Shown here: positions 7,501 through 10,521 of the stretch, piece after piece
Layout: each line of letters starts with the position of its first letter
Numbering within the stretch: position 1 is the first letter of the stretch
Notes under the pieces: generated by a model
The model's input: only the letters and a program-made list of their open reading frames with translations
What the model was told of the DNA's origin: nothing
The model's database searches: none
Position numbers and translations under genes: made by a program
Assembly: GCA_003242425.1 (NCBI GenBank)
Contig: QGUL01000029.1
Location: 1-10,521, forward strand
Length of the DNA stretch: 10,521 nucleotides
DNA from: Pseudomonadota bacterium
GTDB lineage: Bacteria; Pseudomonadota; Gammaproteobacteria; Burkholderiales; SG8-39
Direction of reading: 5' to 3'

Positions 7501-10500
7501 ACGGGGGCGACATTCTCATGCGCGGCGGGTCCGCGGCGTTGAGCGTCTTGACGGCCCCGACCGACGACTACGACGCATTCTCGAGCGCTTTGGCGAGCAC
7601 GGGCGCGAAGGGCGTCACCATCACCGGCGCGACCGTGGATGCCGGCGGCGGCGATATCGAAATCCGCAGCCAGGGCAGCGAAGGCGTCGCCCTCACCGAC
7701 GGCGCGAGCGTCACCACCTCGGGCGACGGCGACATTGCGATCTACGGCGCTGGGACGAATGGCACGGGTGTTCGCCTCGACAACGCGAGCGTTACTACCG
7801 GCGCGGGTGACATCGTGATGTACGGCCTCGGCGGCGGCAGCGGCGGGCACAAGCACGGTGTCTATGCGGTGAACGATGCGGCCATCCGCGCCGTCTCGGG
7901 CAACATCGAACTGCGCGGCCGGGGCGCTACGAACGGATCGAGTACCAATAACGAAGGCGTGAAAGTGCAGGAGGATTCCCTGGTGGAGATCCAGACGGGC
8001 ACCGATCGCACACTCTCCATCACCGGCGTCGGCGGTACCGGCACCCAATACAACATCGGCGTCAACGTGCTCAAGAGTACCGTCCGCATGGGCGCTGACG
8101 CGACCGGCCGTATCGAAATCAGTGGTACGGGCGGCGGCAGCAACTCCGGCAACTGGGGCGTGCTGACGGAAAACAACGGCGTGATCGAATCGCTCGGCGC
8201 GGCATCGATCGAGATCACCGGCACCGGCGGAGGCGGCACCGACAGCGACGGTATCAGGGTGACAGGCGGCACGGCGAACCGCATCGGCAGCAGCACCATG
8301 ACCGGCGATATCACGCTCATCGCCGACACGATGAATCTGCAGGGCTCGGGCAACCTCAACGTGCAGTCGGCCGGAGAACTCCACATCCGGCCGCTCAATG
8401 TTGCAACGACCATCGGTCTCGGCAACGGCGCGACCGGCACGCTGAATCTCAACACCACCGAGCTTGAGCGTCTGACCGACGGCTTCTCGGCGATCCATAT
8501 CGGCCGGGCAGACGGTACCGGCGCCGTCGATGTGCGCAACGCGACGTTCCGGGATGAGCTCACGCTTTACGGCGACCGCATCGTTTTGAACGGCGTGCTG
8601 AGCAACGCCGGGAACAGCGTCACGCTCAATGCCGCGAACGGCGTCAGTCAGGGCGAGAACGGGGCGATCAAGGCGGACGCGCTGCGCCTGCTCGGCAGCG
8701 GCGCCTTCCAGCTCGGCGGCGCCGGCAACCTCGTGAACACTCTTGCGGCGGACGTCGGATCGCTGCTCTTCAAGAACGCCGATACGCTGACGATCGGCGA
8801 GGTGGCCGGCGTGGCAGGGATTTCCGCGCAGGACTTCGTATCGCTCACGACCGCCGGCGACCTCCAGATCGACAGGTCCATCGCCATTTCCGGCGGTGAG
8901 GCGACGGACATCATCACGCTGCAGGTCGCAGGTCAGGCCGCCAAAGCCGTTACCGCGAACCTCTCGGCGCACGGCCTGGTGCTGATGGGCGGCGACTTCG
9001 ACCTTTATCAGGGCGGGAACAATCTCATCGACGTCATTGCCGGCGAGGCCGGCGAGATTCATTTCAGCAATCTCGACGACTTGCGAGTCGGTACGCTGAC
9101 GGCTACCGCGGCCGACGGCAGTACTTCGAGCGTCGCCGGCCTGAAAAACGACGGCGAGCTGATCCTGAACGTGGACGGCGATCTGCGACTCGAGCAGGGC
9201 ATCCTCGCGACGGGCCAGAACGTCACCCTCATCGTCATCGGCGAAGCGAGCCAGGACGAAGATGCAGCGATCAAGGCCGACGGACTGGTGTTGCGCAAGT
9301 CCTATGGCTCCGGAAACTTCGCGCTCGCGAACGCGGACAACACGGTGGCGCTGCTTTCCGGCGATGCCGGTACGGTGGCGTTCAGGAACGTCGGCGACCT
9401 CCAAATCAGTACCAACACGGTGGAGGGGCTGACGACCGCTGGAGACGTCAGCCTCGAGGTGAACGGCGATCTGACGATCAATAAGAATCTGGACGCAGCC
9501 GGTCGCACCGTCTTCCTCGATGTGACGGGGGTGACGCAAGCGGTCGGCGGCGCCGTCAAGGCGGGCAGCCTGGCGCTGAGCGGCGGCGATTACTTCCTCA
9601 ACGGCGATAACGCCGTCGACGTGATCGCCAGCGATGCGGGTACGCTCTTCTTCTCGAACGCGGGCGATCTCGAAGTCGGCGAAGTGACAGTCACCGACCG
9701 CCTCGGCAACAGCCGCGACATCGTCGGCATCGACAACAGCGGCGATGTCAGCTTGGGTGCATACGGCGGCTCTGCCGGCGTTCACATTGCCAAGCAACTG
9801 AAGGTCGCCGGCAGCAACGTGTTCATTTCGGCGGACGGCGACGTCACCCAGGACGCAGACGGGGCGATCACGGCGGCCGCGTTGATACTGAATCTCATCG
9901 GCGGCGGCGCCGATTTGACCCAGGCGGACAACAAGGTCAACGCGTTGAGCGGCAGTGCGACGGGCGATATCGCTTACTTCAACAACGGCGATTTACGGGT
10001 GGAGGGCGCGCCCTTCTTCGAGAACCTGAGCAGCGGGGGAGACATCCGCCTCCATATCAACGGCAATCTGAACATCGAGGAGGTGCTGGATGCGTCCGCC
10101 GGCAATGTCTTCCTCGACGTGACGGGCGTGACGTCTCAAGAGGAGGGCGGCGCCATCAAGGCGGCCGGCCTGGCGCTGAGCGGCGGCGATTACCACCTCG
10201 ACGGCGTCGGCAATGAGGTCGGCAAGATCGCGAGCAACGCGGGCGAGCTGTTTTTCCATACTTACCATGACCTGGAAGTCGGCGCAGTGACGGTCGCCGA
10301 CCGCTTCGGCAATAGTCGCGACATCGTCGGCATCGACAACAGCGGCAATGTCTGGCTGGCCTCGATTGGCAGCATCCACATCGGGAAGCAGTTGAAGGCC
10401 GTCGGCAGAGACGTGACAGTCAACTCGATGACGATTAGCGATGTCACCCAGAGCGCGGAAGGGGCGATAACGGCCGCCTGGGTGGGGGTGGGTCCCGTGG

Positions 10501-10521
10501 GGAGCGGCGATCTTACCAGGG
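4449..10521 (+). CDS. Giant two-partner-secretion exoprotein (FHA/HMW1-like adhesin), 3'-truncated by window edge
   Basis: I read 2,024 codons from ATG 4449 to the window end without a stop; the C-terminus is missing. A weak Shine-Dalgarno (CGGGAT, 4438-4443) precedes the start, which is fixed by the extended signal peptide beginning MNHIYRVVWNEALGVW. A hydrophobic segment (about 35-50) ends at AQA (48-50). The TPS domain follows (about 51-300) with VFLVNPNGVLF (130-140), the NPNG hallmark needed for recognition by a TpsB transporter. Next comes an HMW1-like transition LRFTGGVNTGGGLLLIDPT (412-430), then a long Gly/Asp/Asn-rich beta-helix stalk with several repeat systems. I saw no cysteine codon. 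Such proteins pass Sec, then a TpsB pore in the outer membrane, and act as surface adhesins or filaments; some carry a C-terminal toxin, which cannot be judged here. No TpsB gene lies upstream. The receptor and any glycosylation are unknown. Confidence 0.93.
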   Translation, partial: MNHIYRVVWNEALGVWQAVAEYARARGKTKSTRLRSLALAIVFAAGGAQAADLPTGGSITAGSGAIHQSGSTLTVNQGSGKLAIDWQSFSIGQGHTVNFNQPSASAVALNRVIGSDASVIQGALRANGQVFLVNPNGVLFSPTAQVDVGGLVASTLNITNEDFLAGNYRFGGDSLNAVVNQGVIRANGGTVALVAAKVENSGSIEAHGGRVLLGAGSKVTLDLGGPVGLEIEEGALEALIANGGAIRADGGTVLLTAKAAQDLASTVINSDGLIEARSLVTGERGEVILLGENGTVEVAGAIDVSALEGQGGKAVVTGERVLIADGAHIDATGANGGGEIYVGGGWQGKDASIAKSTETEIAQTALLDASATSAGNGGTVVVWSDGATRFAGDIRARGGEGGKVEVSGKQTLRFTGGVNTGGGLLLIDPTNITVQAANGDGVNTIGVAQLRQLLLDNGFIELEADNDFTWQAGAELDYDGLGSKVLWLWAGNDITYSGKIFDSDPGDDVLHISMFADATRALMPDGTGSVTFNNSISTNGGHLYVYAGSGIVVNNGARLETAGGNIYLGGHGGYADGWIDPLADLAAFQAAMDAYATKGGIRIDGATLDAGGGFIRLRGDHDAGHGVHLLNNAEVKTSGSGTVTIAGRSTSAGDHGAVYLEKGAQIYAEDGDIELFGGGNRIELWNHDETSPGIEATGTGDIRLRTTDRILLNKGTLQVNDGDLDVEAIARVEAIWDGAYRSTGAGNIYLTSRSEAIWLGGSVAGSFGEISASGTGDIVLTAAAGYERGRGTLQGNGQLTVRSSNPTKVFRFGDSNDTNNFLKNGWLGLISAGGFSNVEFESAGNAVVGGNATINANLVIDAGGSIAMNGSLSVGSNDLVLQAGEGISQSSGGVTAANLSLLGAGDFTLTNSSNNVNILAANVDGRLSYTDSNGLTIAGIAATGDVLIDVRGGDLSVYQDVRTTGDGASITLQAADHISIAKDKTVESQGGNITLNADRDANGTGRIEVQSGAAIRSHGGDILMRGGSAALSVLTAPTDDYDAFSSALASTGAKGVTITGATVDAGGGDIEIRSQGSEGVALTDGASVTTSGDGDIAIYGAGTNGTGVRLDNASVTTGAGDIVMYGLGGGSGGHKHGVYAVNDAAIRAVSGNIELRGRGATNGSSTNNEGVKVQEDSLVEIQTGTDRTLSITGVGGTGTQYNIGVNVLKSTVRMGADATGRIEISGTGGGSNSGNWGVLTENNGVIESLGAASIEITGTGGGGTDSDGIRVTGGTANRIGSSTMTGDITLIADTMNLQGSGNLNVQSAGELHIRPLNVATTIGLGNGATGTLNLNTTELERLTDGFSAIHIGRADGTGAVDVRNATFRDELTLYGDRIVLNGVLSNAGNSVTLNAANGVSQGENGAIKADALRLLGSGAFQLGGAGNLVNTLAADVGSLLFKNADTLTIGEVAGVAGISAQDFVSLTTAGDLQIDRSIAISGGEATDIITLQVAGQAAKAVTANLSAHGLVLMGGDFDLYQGGNNLIDVIAGEAGEIHFSNLDDLRVGTLTATAADGSTSSVAGLKNDGELILNVDGDLRLEQGILATGQNVTLIVIGEASQDEDAAIKADGLVLRKSYGSGNFALANADNTVALLSGDAGTVAFRNVGDLQISTNTVEGLTTAGDVSLEVNGDLTINKNLDAAGRTVFLDVTGVTQAVGGAVKAGSLALSGGDYFLNGDNAVDVIASDAGTLFFSNAGDLEVGEVTVTDRLGNSRDIVGIDNSGDVSLGAYGGSAGVHIAKQLKVAGSNVFISADGDVTQDADGAITAAALILNLIGGGADLTQADNKVNALSGSATGDIAYFNNGDLRVEGAPFFENLSSGGDIRLHINGNLNIEEVLDASAGNVFLDVTGVTSQEEGGAIKAAGLALSGGDYHLDGVGNEVGKIASNAGELFFHTYHDLEVGAVTVADRFGNSRDIVGIDNSGNVWLASIGSIHIGKQLKAVGRDVTVNSMTISDVTQSAEGAITAAWVGVGPVGSGDLTR
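4599..5350 (+). other. TPS (haemagglutination activity) secretion domain
   Basis: Residues about 51-300 of the exoprotein. The segment opens ADLPTGGSITAGSG, has the regular strands LTVNQGSGKLAIDWQSFSIG (73-92) and VNFNQPSASAVALNRVIG (97-114), and carries the conserved NPNG at 134-137 followed by GGLVASTLNI (149-158). This order is typical of the beta-helical TPS cap that binds the periplasmic POTRA domains of the partner transporter. The C-terminal border is approximate. Confidence 0.85.
6114..6480 (+). repeat. Long-range duplicated module, copy A (exoprotein residues about 556-677)
   Basis: Copy A runs GARLETAGGNIYLGG, then AFQAAMDAYATKGG, GATLDAGGGFIRLRG, HGVHLLNNAEVKTSG and DGDIELFG. The same order of elements recurs in copy B at 7482-7839 at a nearly constant offset (1368 bases at the start, 1365 at the GAT-DAGGG element). 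Both copies combine a short Ala-rich insert with beta-helix coils, which makes an independent origin unlikely. Confidence 0.7.
7482..7839 (+). repeat. Long-range duplicated module, copy B (exoprotein residues about 1012-1130)
   Basis: Copy B runs GAAIRSHGGDILMRGG, then AFSSALASTGAKGV, GATVDAGGGDIEIRS, EGVALTDGASVTTSG and DGDIAIYG. It pairs element by element with copy A at 6114-6480. Amino-acid similarity is clear but DNA identity is moderate, so the duplication is not recent. Confidence 0.7.
7680..8327 (+). repeat. Seven short beta-helix coils of the form G-V-x-L ... G-D-I-x-I-x-G
   Basis: Exoprotein residues about 1078-1293. Successive coils begin EGVAL, TGVRL, HGVYAV, EGVKV, IGVNVL, WGVLT and DGIRV. 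Each has a short variable turn (often ending V-T-T or similar) and closes with a strand such as GDIAIYG, GDIVMYG, GNIELRG, RTLSITG, GRIEISG, ASIEITG or GDITLIA. Unit length is about 25-40 residues, varying in Gly/Ser/Asn loops. Two related coils occur earlier at about 6321-6480. This is a parallel beta-helix pattern. Confidence 0.7.
9568..9743 (+). repeat. Near-identical DNA segment, copy 1 (partner 10168-10346)
   Basis: Within the tandem array this unit shares a 26-base identical run (9568-9593 with 10168-10193) and a 30-base identical run (9714-9743 with 10317-10346), offsets 600 and 603. The protein motif SRDIVGIDNSG is the same in both. Other units of the array do not show such DNA identity. 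Confidence 0.8.
10168..10346 (+). repeat. Near-identical DNA segment, copy 2 (partner 9568-9743)
   Basis: Second copy of the segment described at 9568-9743. Between the two identical runs the copies differ by substitutions and a one-codon length change, for example FSNAGDLEVGEV against FHTYHDLEVGAV. Confidence 0.8.

Larger units (their letters stand above)
8601..10521 (+). repeat. Tandem array of about 100-residue units with alternating length (at least seven units)
   Basis: Aligning each unit on its first strand (as in NVFLDVTGVT), anchors fall at 8619, 8913, 9222, 9510, 9819, 10107 and 10413. The steps are 98, 103, 96, 103, 96 and 102 codons, so units alternate and pair into a repeat of about 199 residues. 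A unit has the order: strand; Q/S-rich turn; G-A-I-K-A; L-x-L-x-G-G; N-x-V-x-x-I-A-x-x-A-G; L-x-F-x-N-x-x-D-L-x-V-G; then N-S/A-G-D-V-x-L. A degenerate unit stands alone near 7083. The array is cut by the window edge, so the copy number is a minimum. Confidence 0.8.

Noticed and set aside
7362..9797. 811-codon open frame on the minus strand, opposite the exoprotein gene
   Set aside because: Its translation is Val/Ala/Arg/Asp/His-rich without a domain and mirrors the repeats of the plus-strand gene. Antisense frames stay open easily in repetitive high-GC genes. The plus strand has ESPR, TPS domain and a continuous frame.
1..10521. Insertion sequences, phage genes, CRISPR arrays, tRNA or rRNA genes
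   Set aside because: No transposase, integrase or phage-type protein, no spaced direct-repeat array and no tRNA-like cloverleaf was found on reading either strand.

Overview
The window reads as high-GC Gram-negative, most likely proteobacterial chromosomal DNA. The grounds are strong G/C third positions in every real gene, a lipoprotein and Sec-exported proteins, a GGDEF-family regulator, and a two-partner-secretion (TPS) exoprotein with the extended signal peptide (ESPR) known from beta- and gammaproteobacteria. A betaproteobacterium is my best guess, but the sequence alone does not prove it. Both outer genes run off the window, so it may be a fragment or a short contig.

Layout: (1) 1-766, minus strand: a response-regulator/GGDEF protein, cut by the left edge just after its GGEEF motif. 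(2) 767-1229: a divergent intergenic region with no convincing gene. (3) 1230-3780, plus strand: three closely spaced genes that look like one operon. They are a periplasmic SIMPL (DUF541) protein, an alpha/beta hydrolase, and a zinc-aminopeptidase-like lipoprotein; the last two overlap by 4 bases. (4) 3781-4448: about 670 bases without a convincing gene but rich in inverted repeats, including a 14-bp-stem hairpin and a perfect 20-bp palindrome close to the next start. (5) 4449-10521, plus strand: one uninterrupted frame of 2,024 codons with no stop before the right edge. It encodes the N-terminal part of a giant TPS exoprotein (FHA/HMW1-like adhesin) with ESPR, signal peptide, TPS domain with NPNG motif, and a long repetitive beta-helix stalk.

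The most interesting content is the internal architecture of the exoprotein. Three repeat systems can be read directly. One is a module present twice, about 456 residues apart. The second is a run of short Gly-Val/Gly-Asp-Ile coils of about 25-40 residues. The third, in the last 1.9 kb, is a seven-member tandem array whose unit length alternates between about 103 and 96 residues, making a higher-order repeat of about 199 residues. Two of its units share near-identical DNA, which suggests recent duplication or exchange.

No functional link between the regions is proven. The three-gene cluster is an envelope or periplasm set. The exoprotein would need a TpsB outer-membrane transporter that is not in the window. 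C-di-GMP control of the adhesin by the neighbouring GGDEF gene is possible but only inferred. I see no tRNA, rRNA, CRISPR array, insertion sequence, phage gene or replication origin, and I did not find a clearly new type of system.
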